Assembly (NCBI GenBank): GCA_050287965.1
Contig: JBNKCX010000003.1
Coordinates: 88,442-152,441, forward strand
Length of the DNA: 64,000 nucleotides
Origin: CBFDBF01 sp050287965
GTDB taxonomy: Bacteria > Pseudomonadota > Gammaproteobacteria > Chromatiales > Chromatiaceae
Reading direction: 5' to 3'
Below, one piece after another: positions 1 to 7,335 of this stretch (position 1 is the first letter of the stretch; the number at the start of each line of letters is the position of its first letter). The translations under genes and the position numbers were made by a program. The notes beneath the pieces were generated by a model. That model saw nothing but the letters and a program-made list of their open reading frames with translations. It searched no databases and was not told the DNA's origin.

Positions 1-155
1 CCGCCGTGGGCCGCCAGGGCCTGTAGCCAGCGCACTTCCACCAGCACCCGATGGCGGATCAGGCCGAATTCACTGAAAATCGGCCGCAGATCTTCGGTCT
101 TGCTGCCGTAGCGCCCGTCAACAGGGGAGATGGCGGTGAGGGTAGAGAGTTCCAT
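1..155 (-). CDS. purB: Adenosylmethionine-independent purine enzyme: adenosylsuccinate (adenylosuccinate) lyase, N-terminal part only
   Basis: The product begins MELSTLTAISPVDGRYG and continues to VEVRWLQALAAHG, the typical N-terminus of bacterial PurB of the E. coli type. Adenylosuccinate lyase catalyses two fumarate-releasing steps of purine synthesis (SAICAR to AICAR, and adenylosuccinate to AMP) in the cytoplasm. Only about 52 codons are inside the window; the rest lies to the left. An in-frame ATG two codons upstream (159-161) is possible, but the chosen start matches the family's MELS start. In E. coli purB follows hflD and mnmA, and the same order is seen here on the same strand, with a lipoprotein gene in between. 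Confidence 0.9.
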   Translation of the reverse strand, partial: MELSTLTAISPVDGRYGSKTEDLRPIFSEFGLIRHRVLVEVRWLQALAAHG

Positions 156-260
156 AGTCATATGTCCGGGGGTGTTGTTGGAAAAACAAAGGATTATAAC
201 ACCGGTGGCGACAGGGCCAGGGGTTTCTGATACGGCGGACGGGGGTCGGGTCCCCGCCCG

Positions 261-788
261 TCAATCGGTCGCCTTCTTATAGAGCTCCTGCGACTTGTCT
301 TTCGCCGCTTCGCCCCATTCGCCCACCTTCGCCTTCGACTTGTAATAAATCTCCTTGGTTTTGCCCTTCGCGGCCCGTCCGTACCCCTTGGTCGCTTCCC
401 ATGCCTCCTTGGAGGTGTCCGCGATCGCTTCACCGGTTTCCGAACCCTTCTCCGCAGCCGAATTATAGACATCCTTGGATTTATCCCAGGCGTCGGAGCC
501 CAACTCCTTACCTTTCTCGACCGCGTCCCCCGCCGTTTCCTTGGTCTCGTCCCAGGCGCCCTGTTCAGTGCCTTCGGCAGCGGTGGAAGAGGTCTCCGCC
601 GTCTGTTCTTCCGATCCCTGTATGTTCTCGGGGACAGACTCCGTGGCGGGGGTGGAGGAAGCGGACGCCTCTTCGACCGGGCCCCCCTGGTCCGCATCGG
701 AGACCGGCGGGGCGGCCGGGGCCTGTTCCGCGGAACAGGCGGAAGTGAAAAGGGTCAGTAGCAGGATTGCAATACTCCGACTATTCAT
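261..788 (-). CDS. Lipoprotein with LEA-like amphipathic repeats
   Basis: The 175-residue protein opens with a lipoprotein signal peptide ending in the lipobox TSAC (Cys18). A low-complexity Ala/Pro/Glu/Ser region follows, and from about residue 80 to the end the sequence is rich in Lys, Glu and Ala with regularly spaced Trp/Tyr. Segments such as AWDKSKDVYNSAAEKG and KEAWEATKGYG resemble the amphipathic helices of group-3 LEA and apolipoprotein-like proteins. The start at 788 is chosen because GGAG lies six bases upstream; the ATG two codons earlier directly abuts that site. It lies between hflD and purB. The function is unknown; a membrane-anchored, stress- or surface-associated role is only inference. 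Confidence 0.72.
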   Translation of the reverse strand: MNSRSIAILLLTLFTSACSAEQAPAAPPVSDADQGGPVEEASASSTPATESVPENIQGSEEQTAETSSTAAEGTEQGAWDETKETAGDAVEKGKELGSDAWDKSKDVYNSAAEKGSETGEAIADTSKEAWEATKGYGRAAKGKTKEIYYKSKAKVGEWGEAAKDKSQELYKKATD

Positions 789-856
789 GGTCATCTCCGG
801 AAACGGTATCTGTTAATGCTATTTTGCTCGAACATCCTGGCGGGATGCTGAAATTA

Positions 857-1504
857 TCAATGCAGGACCACCGGCGATTCTGCCTCCCGCAACAGCTCTT
901 CCACGGTGGCGGCGATTCTCCTGCGGCCTAGGAGGAGCTGCCAGCGCGTGCCTCCGCACTGGCGCCAGAGCAGCGCGGCGCGGATCCCCGCCAGCAACAG
1001 GGCGCGTATCAGGTTGATGTTGTCACGGTTCTGCAAGTGCAGGGGTTCCCCTTGAACCATGATGCGAGGCTGCAGGGTGCTGATGGTCTCGGCGTAGATA
1101 TCGGCAAGCTGTGCCAGGATATTTTCATGCAGCATGGGAAAATGTTCCAGTCTCCGGGTGGCCAGCTCAATACCGCTTTTGATCTTCTCTATCATGGCGT
1201 TCTGTTTCATCAGCTTACGTTCCAGGTACAGCAGGGCGACGACGTAGCGGCTGGTCTCCATATCGTCGCGTGCGGCACCGCTGAGATGGGCCTGCAGCCG
1301 GTGCAGACCCACAGCTACACCTTGTACTCCTCCGAATACGGTTTCCGTGGAGTCTGCGTCGATCTGGAACAGGCTGAAGATGCTGGCTTCCGTGGCGGAC
1401 GGGTCCGCGGACCCGTAGCGGGCGATTCTGGCAACCAGGTGGGTTGCCTGGAACAGCGCGGCCAGGGCTATACATCTATCTCTATCGTGTTTTCTAAAGC
1501 TCAT
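857..1504 (-). CDS. hflD: High frequency lysogenization protein HflD homologue
   Basis: The 215-residue protein is helical, and the segment around TETVFGGVQGVAVGLHRL matches the conserved VFGG region of HflD (YcfC). In E. coli HflD is a membrane-associated protein that affects lambda CII stability; its normal cellular role is not settled. The gene begins 12 bases after the mnmA stop on the same strand, the same mnmA-hflD-purB arrangement found in many gammaproteobacteria. The length fits the family (about 205-215 residues). Position and sequence agree, so the assignment is secure even though the biochemical role is not. Confidence 0.88.
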   Translation of the reverse strand: MSFRKHDRDRCIALAALFQATHLVARIARYGSADPSATEASIFSLFQIDADSTETVFGGVQGVAVGLHRLQAHLSGAARDDMETSRYVVALLYLERKLMKQNAMIEKIKSGIELATRRLEHFPMLHENILAQLADIYAETISTLQPRIMVQGEPLHLQNRDNINLIRALLLAGIRAALLWRQCGGTRWQLLLGRRRIAATVEELLREAESPVVLH

Positions 1505-1516
1505 GGTTCTACCCGT

Positions 1517-2611
1517 CTAGGAGGTGCTCGAAAGTCCCTGATCAATAATAGCGCCGCCGATGCATTCGTTGTCGCGGTAAAAAACCACTGACTGTCCCGG
1601 CGTTACGGCCCATTGCGGTCGTCGAAAGTCGACCCGGCAACGGTTTCCTTCCTGAGACAGCAGGGTGCAGGATTGCAGCGGTTGACGATGCCGGATCCTG
1701 GCCCTGCAGTCGAGAGGCAGTTGCGGCGGTCGGTCGGAAATCCAGTGCATCTGACTGCCGAGCAGCCCCTCTTGGAGAAGCATTGGGTGGTCGTGCCCTT
1801 GGACGACTATCAGGGCGTTACGTTCCAGGTCCTTGGCTGCGACGAACCAGGGGATCTCATCGACGCCGGCCACGCCGCCGATCCCCAGCCCTTTGCGCTG
1901 GCCGACGGTGTAATACATCAGCCCCTGATGTTCACCCAATTGTCTGCCTTCAGGGGTATTGATGGGCCCCGGGTTTGAAGGTAGATAACGGTTCAGAAAG
2001 TCCCGGAATTTGCGTTCGCCGATAAAGCAGATACCGGTGCTGTCCTTCTTCTCATGATTCGGAAAGCCCGCCTCTCGGGCCAGCTTACGTACCTCGTTCT
2101 TGGTAAGGTCACCCAGGGGGAAGAGTGAATGCGCCAATTGGTGCTGATTGAGGAGATAGAGAAAATAGGTCTGGTCCTTGTCTTCATCCTGAGCCAGCAA
2201 TAGTCGGGTGCCGTCTGAGTCTTTGCGGATACGGGCGTAGTGGCCGGTTGCGATATAGCGAGCGCCCAGGTTGAGGGCATGGTCGAGAAACGCCTTGAAT
2301 TTTATTTCGCGGTTGCAGAGAACGTCGGGGTTGGGTGTACGGCCAGCCCGGTACTCGCTGAGAAAGTGTTCGAAGACATGGTCCCAGTATTCGGCGGAGA
2401 AATTTACGCTGTGCAAGGGTATTCCGAGTTGCGAGGCGACGGCGTGGGCATCGCGCAGATCCTCGGCCGCAGAGCAGTACTCTTCGGTATCGTCTTCTTC
2501 CCAGTTCTTCATGAACAGGCCTTCGACCTCCCACCCCTGCCGGAGCAGGAGCAGGGCGGCCACGGAAGAGTCCACACCGCCGGACATGCCGATTATTACC
2601 TTGTCTGCCAT
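1517..2611 (-). CDS. mnmA: tRNA-specific 2-thiouridylase MnmA
   Basis: This 364-residue enzyme thiolates uridine 34 in the wobble position of tRNA-Lys, Glu and Gln, using ATP and sulfur relayed by the Tus proteins. Visible motifs are the PP-loop SGGVDSSVAA near the N-terminus, the first catalytic cysteine in NPDVLCNREIKF, the second in DSTGICFIGE, and TVGQRKGLGIGG in the central domain. The reading frame stays open for another 77 codons upstream, but MADKVIIGMSGG is the universal family start and the extension would overlap the neighbouring gene. It forms a probable operon with hflD. Confidence 0.96.
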   Translation of the reverse strand: MADKVIIGMSGGVDSSVAALLLLRQGWEVEGLFMKNWEEDDTEEYCSAAEDLRDAHAVASQLGIPLHSVNFSAEYWDHVFEHFLSEYRAGRTPNPDVLCNREIKFKAFLDHALNLGARYIATGHYARIRKDSDGTRLLLAQDEDKDQTYFLYLLNQHQLAHSLFPLGDLTKNEVRKLAREAGFPNHEKKDSTGICFIGERKFRDFLNRYLPSNPGPINTPEGRQLGEHQGLMYYTVGQRKGLGIGGVAGVDEIPWFVAAKDLERNALIVVQGHDHPMLLQEGLLGSQMHWISDRPPQLPLDCRARIRHRQPLQSCTLLSQEGNRCRVDFRRPQWAVTPGQSVVFYRDNECIGGAIIDQGLSSTS

Positions 2612-2624
2612 AGCGGAGGACGGA

Positions 2625-3263
2625 TTACCCTTTAAAGTTGGGTGGTTTCCAGCCTTCTCTCCAATTCTCAAGGGGCAGGATGGCCGGTGGCACCCCGTTG
2701 TCGTAGAACCAGGAGTCAACCGCCCAACGTTTTTCGGTGTCTTTTTCGCTGATGACCGCCGTTGTGTGCGGCCAGCCCCCGAAGAAGAACAGATTCCGTG
2801 TCTGGCGGTCTTCCACCTGATGCCACTTGAGCAATCCGGCACGTTCCATCATGGTCAGATAGGTGGTGGTATTGGTGGATTCATCGACGCAGTCCATCTG
2901 ATTTCCACCCGCGGAGAATCCCTGGAGGTTGCCGCCCTTGTCGTTACTGGTATCGATCATCTTTCCCACCAGGATCTCCATTCGTCCCACAGCCTCTGCG
3001 ATGCGTTTGCGCTCTTCGGCGGCACTGGCGGGGGGCGGCCGGAAGAGGGTCAGGATCTGATTCCATTGGCTCTGGGTTAGAGTGAGTTCCGCAATCTCCT
3101 TGCAGGTGTGTTTGTAACAGACCTCAAACTTCCCGGGAGAGGGGGATGGGGTGGGTGGATCGTAGGGTTGTACGACATCAATCCCCCCTTGCGCAGACGG
3201 GGGAACGGAAGACGTAATCAGGATGATCGCCAAAGGCAGGCCGCTAAATGGTAAAAGTTTCAT
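2625..3263 (-). CDS. Secreted protein of unknown function with a possible Cys-His-Asp triad
   Basis: The 212-residue product starts with a signal peptide (MKLLPFSGLPLAIILITSS) and a Pro-rich linker around residues 35-44, so it is predicted to be periplasmic or surface exposed. The C-terminal half carries QMDCVDES (Cys125), GWPHTTAV (His166) and WAVDSWF (Asp183) in the order and approximate spacing of transglutaminase-like or BTLCP-type cysteine peptidases; this is an analogy, not a demonstrated homology. Two further cysteines lie near residues 49 and 54. The start at 3263 was preferred to 3323 because it gives a clean signal peptide. It ends 13 bases upstream of the mnmA start on the same strand. 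Confidence 0.6.
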   Translation of the reverse strand: MKLLPFSGLPLAIILITSSVPPSAQGGIDVVQPYDPPTPSPSPGKFEVCYKHTCKEIAELTLTQSQWNQILTLFRPPPASAAEERKRIAEAVGRMEILVGKMIDTSNDKGGNLQGFSAGGNQMDCVDESTNTTTYLTMMERAGLLKWHQVEDRQTRNLFFFGGWPHTTAVISEKDTEKRWAVDSWFYDNGVPPAILPLENWREGWKPPNFKG

Positions 3264-3377
3264 GATAGGAGGGATTATCTGTGATGTGTGTTTCTTTGTC
3301 AGGTGCGGGATTCGGTTTAGCAACCGCTGTCTCGTTTTCGCGAACGCGGTTTCCCTGTTCCAGGCGCAAGAGAAGGT

Positions 3378-3929
3378 TTACCGCCGCGGTTTCGTCTGCA
3401 GCTCCAGCCACTCTCCGGGCTGCAGGTTACCGAGGCGCCAGCGGCCGATACGGATACGTACCAGGCGCAGGGTAGGGTAGCCGGTTGCGGCGGTCATTCG
3501 CCGGACCTGACGATTCCGTCCCTCACAGATCTTTAATTCCAGCCATTGTGTGGGGATATTGCGCCGATAACGGACGGGTGGATCACGCGGCCAGAGATCC
3601 GGAGGATCAATCAGACGCGCTTCCGCGGCGAGGGTGGGGCCGTCATTCAAGTCGACCCCGCGGCGAAGTCGCTGCAGAGTATCCTCGTTCGGAATCCCTT
3701 CAACCTGCACCAGATAGGTTTTCCAGGTCTTGCCGCGGGGATTGGAGATGCGATGCTGAAGCTTACCGTCGTCGGTCAGCAGCACCAGGCCTTCGCTGTC
3801 CCGGTCGAGCCGGCCGGCGGGATAGACTTCCTTAACCGGGATGTAATCAGCGAGGGTGGCGCGTTCGCCCGCATCCGTGAACTGGGTGAGAACTCCAAAG
3901 GGTTTATTGAACAGGATAATACGGGGCAT
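3378..3929 (-). CDS. rluE: 23S rRNA pseudouridine synthase, RluE type
   Basis: This 183-residue protein is a single-domain member of the RsuA/RluB/E/F family that isomerises uridine in 23S rRNA (U2457 in E. coli for RluE). The catalytic motif GRLDRDSEGLVLLT holds the essential Asp, preceded by NKPFGVLTQF and followed by KTYLVQVEG and EGRNRQVRRMTAATGYPT, all typical of the family. It lacks the N-terminal S4 domain found in RsuA/RluB, which favours RluE. Short intergenic spacers separate it from its minus-strand neighbours. Confidence 0.92.
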   Translation of the reverse strand: MPRIILFNKPFGVLTQFTDAGERATLADYIPVKEVYPAGRLDRDSEGLVLLTDDGKLQHRISNPRGKTWKTYLVQVEGIPNEDTLQRLRRGVDLNDGPTLAAEARLIDPPDLWPRDPPVRYRRNIPTQWLELKICEGRNRQVRRMTAATGYPTLRLVRIRIGRWRLGNLQPGEWLELQTKPRR

Positions 3930-3995
3930 GGATATCGGGCATCTGGACTGGATCAGCGTAATTATAAAAAAACGCGACCCCGGATGAAGCCCGAT

Positions 3996-4934
3996 TTACT
4001 GCGTGATTTCGTCAGTGCTTTCGCTGACCACGCGATTTCTTCCGTTCCGCTTCGCCGCATACAGGGCGTCATCCGCTCTCTTGAGAACGCTGGTGGCGTC
4101 TTCTTCATCTCTCAGGGTGACGACTCCCAGGCTTACGGTCATACGGATTACGCAGTCCAGCTTCGGACAGAGTTGTTCCACGGCGTTACGGATGCGCTCA
4201 GCCAACTGTTTCGCCCCCTCCAGGCAGGTGCCGCTAAGCAGTACCAGAAACTCTTCGCCGCCGTAACGGAACAGCATATCGGAATCACGGATGGTGTTTT
4301 CCACGCACGCGGCTGCGGCGCGCAACGCCTGGTCACCATACAGGTGGCCGAATTGGTCGTTGATCCGTTTGAAATGGTCGATATCCAAAAGGATGAAGGA
4401 CAGGGGGGTGTCCTGCCGCCTGGTCAGGTCGATTTCACGTTTCAATGCACTTTCCATCGCCGCACGATTCTTGACTCCGGTTACCGGATCCATGATGGCG
4501 GTCCTGAGCGCCTGGTGATAAAGCAGGGTGTTGCGCAACGGGTAAAGCAGTGCGGACAGCAGGTTTTCCGCGGTTATCAGCTCTTCGTGGCTAAACGGGG
4601 TTTTCCGAAAAATCCGGATTGTGCCCAATACCTCAGCGGCAACCGTAAGTTCATAGGAACAGCTGTGGATCTCTTGGTCACCGAGAAAGATCTCGATCTT
4701 CGCTGCCGGGAAATCATAGCTGAGACCGTCAAAACAGAGATTTCTTCCTAGCTCGGAGGCGAACAGGGCGAGAAGTTCGTTAATCTCCAGGGTGGTCTGC
4801 AGTACTCCCGCCAGTTCCAGGACGCGTGGCGTCAGGTCGGCTTGCGTCGGTACTACAGGTCCTGCCGCTTCTCCTGAAAGGGGAGGAGGCGCATTTTTCC
4901 GCTCGTCTGATATCCGGCTGGTTTGGCCACTCAT
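3996..4934 (-). CDS. Diguanylate cyclase (GGDEF) with N-terminal GAF-like region
   Basis: The 312-residue protein has a C-terminal GGDEF domain (from about residue 145) with active-site RYGGEEF and an upstream RDSD that fits the RxxD product-inhibition site, five residues before the active loop. It should therefore make c-di-GMP from two GTP and be feedback inhibited. The region from about 25 to 140 has the length and hydrophobic pattern of a GAF-type sensor (FASELGRNLCFDGLSYDF, FLGDQEIHSCSYEL), but the ligand cannot be named. There is no membrane segment, so it is cytoplasmic. It starts with a normal ATG and appears monocistronic. Confidence 0.88.
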   Translation of the reverse strand: MSGQTSRISDERKNAPPPLSGEAAGPVVPTQADLTPRVLELAGVLQTTLEINELLALFASELGRNLCFDGLSYDFPAAKIEIFLGDQEIHSCSYELTVAAEVLGTIRIFRKTPFSHEELITAENLLSALLYPLRNTLLYHQALRTAIMDPVTGVKNRAAMESALKREIDLTRRQDTPLSFILLDIDHFKRINDQFGHLYGDQALRAAAACVENTIRDSDMLFRYGGEEFLVLLSGTCLEGAKQLAERIRNAVEQLCPKLDCVIRMTVSLGVVTLRDEEDATSVLKRADDALYAAKRNGRNRVVSESTDEITQ

Positions 4935-5042
4935 GGTCGGGTTACCTGGTAGAAATTATACGCAGGAATACTAGCTAGAACCGTGCCAGAATGTAAAAAC
5001 AGATGTAAAACAGTAAGTTACAAAGATGAAAGAAAAGATATC

Positions 5043-5077
5043 CGGCAAACTGACGTCTTTTTGACGTCAGTTTGCCG
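5043..5077. terminator. Perfect 15-bp inverted repeat overlapping a stop codon
   Basis: CGGCAAACTGACGTC at 5043-5057 is followed by a five-T loop and its exact reverse complement at 5063-5077. The right arm contains the TGA stop of the minus-strand dehydrogenase gene (5067-5069). It can form a very stable hairpin in either transcript and probably ends transcription of the ubiG-mupP-SDR unit, although no long U tract follows immediately on the minus strand. Confidence 0.6.
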
Positions 5078-5828
5078 TTTGCCCGTCTTCCTCGGCATCG
5101 AACGCCCGACCGGTTGTGCCGATGCTGTCAGGTCCCATCAGCCACAGATAGAACGGAACGAGATCTTCCGGCGGTTTGGGAGACATGGGATTTTCCCCGG
5201 GATACGCCAGGGCCCTAAGCCTGGTCTTGGTGGGGCCGGGGGCGATACTGTTGACCCGGATATTGCTGCCGTCCCGGGTCTCTTCCGCAAGAATCTGCAT
5301 CAGACCTTCAATGGCGAATTTGGATACGCCGTAGGCGCCCCAGTAGGCCTTGCCCTGGCGTCCCACCCGGTCGGATGTGAAGAGCACCGAGGCATCCCGC
5401 GCCTTGCGCAGCAAAGGCAGGCAGGCCTGGGTAAGAAGGAACGGTGCGTTAAGGTTTACCTGCTGAATCTTGTACCAGTTTTCAATGTCGTAATCGTCGA
5501 TTCTGCCGAGCATCAACAATTCAGCGGCGTTGTGCAGTAGGCCCTCCAGGGAGCCGAACTCTTCACCCAGTTTATCCGCCAGTTCCTGGTAATGCTGCGG
5601 CGTGGCCCCTTCGAGATTCATGGGATAGATCGCGGGCTGAGGTCCTCCGGCCAGTTCGATGGCGTCGTAAACCTGCTCCAGCTTTGACAGGGTGCGGCCC
5701 AGTAGAACCACGGTTGCGCCATGGGCGGCGAAAGCCTCGGATACGACCCGGCCGATACCGCTGCCGGCGCCGGTGACCAGTATGGTCCGGTCCTTTAGAA
5801 GATCTTTCTTGGGCTGGTAGTCAAACAT
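5067..5828 (-). CDS. YciK-like short-chain dehydrogenase/reductase
   Basis: The 253-residue protein is a classical SDR: the cofactor motif VTGAGSGIGR near residue 20, HNAAEL in the NAG position, a serine in FTSDRVG and the catalytic YGVSK. The sequence best resembles YciK and its pseudomonad homologue next to mupP; the substrate is unknown. The ATG at 5828 is preferred over an in-frame TTG two codons upstream because AAGGA lies nine bases before it. It is the third gene of a probable ubiG-mupP-SDR operon. Its last codons and stop fall within a perfect inverted repeat. Confidence 0.87.
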   Translation of the reverse strand: MFDYQPKKDLLKDRTILVTGAGSGIGRVVSEAFAAHGATVVLLGRTLSKLEQVYDAIELAGGPQPAIYPMNLEGATPQHYQELADKLGEEFGSLEGLLHNAAELLMLGRIDDYDIENWYKIQQVNLNAPFLLTQACLPLLRKARDASVLFTSDRVGRQGKAYWGAYGVSKFAIEGLMQILAEETRDGSNIRVNSIAPGPTKTRLRALAYPGENPMSPKPPEDLVPFYLWLMGPDSIGTTGRAFDAEEDGQTAN

Positions 5829-5888
5829 ATACAAACGTCCTTGAGGGGTTGCTCTGGTAGGGTTGTAAAAGGTTGCTGGAAACGGGTG

Positions 5889-6557
5889 CTACTCCGGCGG
5901 CAGGTGCAACCATTTTAGTATATCCGATGGATGTTCGATCTCTCCGTCCGCCTGCCATTCCTCCGGCCGGTCATCTTCACCGAGGTAGCCGAACAGGGCG
6001 ACCAGGGTGGTGGTCCCGGCGTGGTTTCCCGCCTCGATATCCCGTCTGGCGTCCCCCACATAGAGACATTCGTCAGGCGTTCCTCCGGCCAACCGGCAGG
6101 CGTGCAGGATCGGCTCCGGATGGGGTTTGCTGTTGTTTGTGGTATCACCGCTGACGATACAGGCCGCCCGCTGCCTCAGCCCCAGCTGTTCCATCAGCGG
6201 CTCGGTGAGCCAGGAAGGTTTATTGGTGACGATACCCCAACGGATCTGGTGACGGTCGAGCTGTTCAATGAGTTCCGTCATACCGGGAAAGAGGGTGGTG
6301 TGGCGGCTGAGGTTCTCCTGGTAGAAGCGGAGCAGGTCCTGCCGCAGGGATTCAAATCCTTCGTCCTCCGGTGTCAGACCGAATCCGGTCCGGATCAGGG
6401 CGCCGCCGCCGTGCGAGACGGCGGGCCGGATCTTTTCGAACGGCAGCGGCGCGCGGCCATGTAGCTCCAGTGTCCTGTTCAGGGCATCGGCCAGGTCCGG
6501 AGCGGTATCGGCGAAGGTGCCGTCGAGGTCGAACAGGACGACTTTAATTTCAGCCAT
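5889..6557 (-). CDS. mupP: HAD phosphatase, probable N-acetylmuramic acid 6-phosphate phosphatase MupP (phosphoglycolate phosphatase-like)
   Basis: The 222-residue HAD-superfamily enzyme carries FDLDGTFADTAPDL (nucleophile Asp), VTNKP (motif II), NSKPHPEP (motif III Lys) and YVGDARRDIEAG (motif IV). Databases usually call such proteins Gph. Two points favour MupP of the Pseudomonas peptidoglycan-recycling pathway (MurNAc-6P to MurNAc, upstream of AmgK and MurU): its location between ubiG and an SDR gene, as in Pseudomonas, and shared stretches such as GFESLR and NSKPxPEP. It overlaps the end of ubiG by eight bases, indicating co-transcription. Phosphoglycolate phosphatase activity remains an alternative. 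Confidence 0.82.
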   Translation of the reverse strand: MAEIKVVLFDLDGTFADTAPDLADALNRTLELHGRAPLPFEKIRPAVSHGGGALIRTGFGLTPEDEGFESLRQDLLRFYQENLSRHTTLFPGMTELIEQLDRHQIRWGIVTNKPSWLTEPLMEQLGLRQRAACIVSGDTTNNSKPHPEPILHACRLAGGTPDECLYVGDARRDIEAGNHAGTTTLVALFGYLGEDDRPEEWQADGEIEHPSDILKWLHLPPE

Positions 6558-7266
6558 TAGTTTCTTTGCGGCAGGCCACCATGTAGTTCACGTCCACGTC
6601 CCGGTCCAGACGATAGGTCCCGGTAAGGGGGTTGTACACCAAGCCGGTGATGTCGGTACTGACAAGTTCCGCGTTACGCAGCCAGCGGGCGAGTTCTGAT
6701 GGTTTTATAAACTTGTCGTAATCGTGGGTTCCTTTCGGCAGCAGGCGCAGAAGATACTCGGCACCGATGATGGCGAAGAGATAGGATTTCGGATTACGGT
6801 TCAGGGTCGAGAAAAACAGCCGACCGCCGGGTTTCACCAGCTTGGCGCAGGCGCTTACCACTGAAGAAGGGTCGGGAACGTGCTCAAGCATCTCCATACA
6901 GGTGATGATGTCGAACGACTCCGGCTCTTTCTCCGCCAGCTGTTCCACAGGGATCCGCTGGTAGTCGACATCGAGACCGGACTCCAGCAGGTGCAGGCGC
7001 GCCACCTCGAGGGGCGCTTTACCCATGTCGATACCTGTTACCACTGCCCCTCTTGCGGCCATGCTCTCCGCCAGGATCCCGCCGCCGCAGCCCACATCAA
7101 GCACCCGTTTGCCCTCCAGGCCGGCAATGCCATCGACGTAGTCCAGGCGCAGTGGATTGATTTCGTGCAGGGGTTTGAACTCGCTGCCGGGATCCCACCA
7201 GCGGGCGGCAAGTTCCTCGAACTTGCCGATCTCTTTCTGATCGACATTAGGGTGATGGGCGCTCAT
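6550..7266 (-). CDS. ubiG: Ubiquinone biosynthesis O-methyltransferase UbiG
   Basis: The 238-residue SAM-dependent methyltransferase carries out both O-methylation steps of ubiquinone synthesis. It shows the family N-terminus (EIGKFEELAARWWDP, EFKPLHEINPLRLDYV), motif I LDVGCGGGILAE, GIDMGKAPLEVA and ITCMEMLEHVPDP. The ATG at 7266 (MSAHHPNVDQ) fits the family start better than the upstream extension to 7320. It is the first gene of a minus-strand operon with mupP and the SDR gene. Presence of ubiG implies ubiquinone use, hence a proteobacterial aerobic or nitrate-type respiratory chain. Confidence 0.96.
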   Translation of the reverse strand: MSAHHPNVDQKEIGKFEELAARWWDPGSEFKPLHEINPLRLDYVDGIAGLEGKRVLDVGCGGGILAESMAARGAVVTGIDMGKAPLEVARLHLLESGLDVDYQRIPVEQLAEKEPESFDIITCMEMLEHVPDPSSVVSACAKLVKPGGRLFFSTLNRNPKSYLFAIIGAEYLLRLLPKGTHDYDKFIKPSELARWLRNAELVSTDITGLVYNPLTGTYRLDRDVDVNYMVACRKETNG

Positions 7267-7335
7267 TCTTAAATCTATTACCTGGGACTTGGGTGAGAGG
7301 ATTATACCGGATGTAGCCAAATGGAACCGCCGGGG

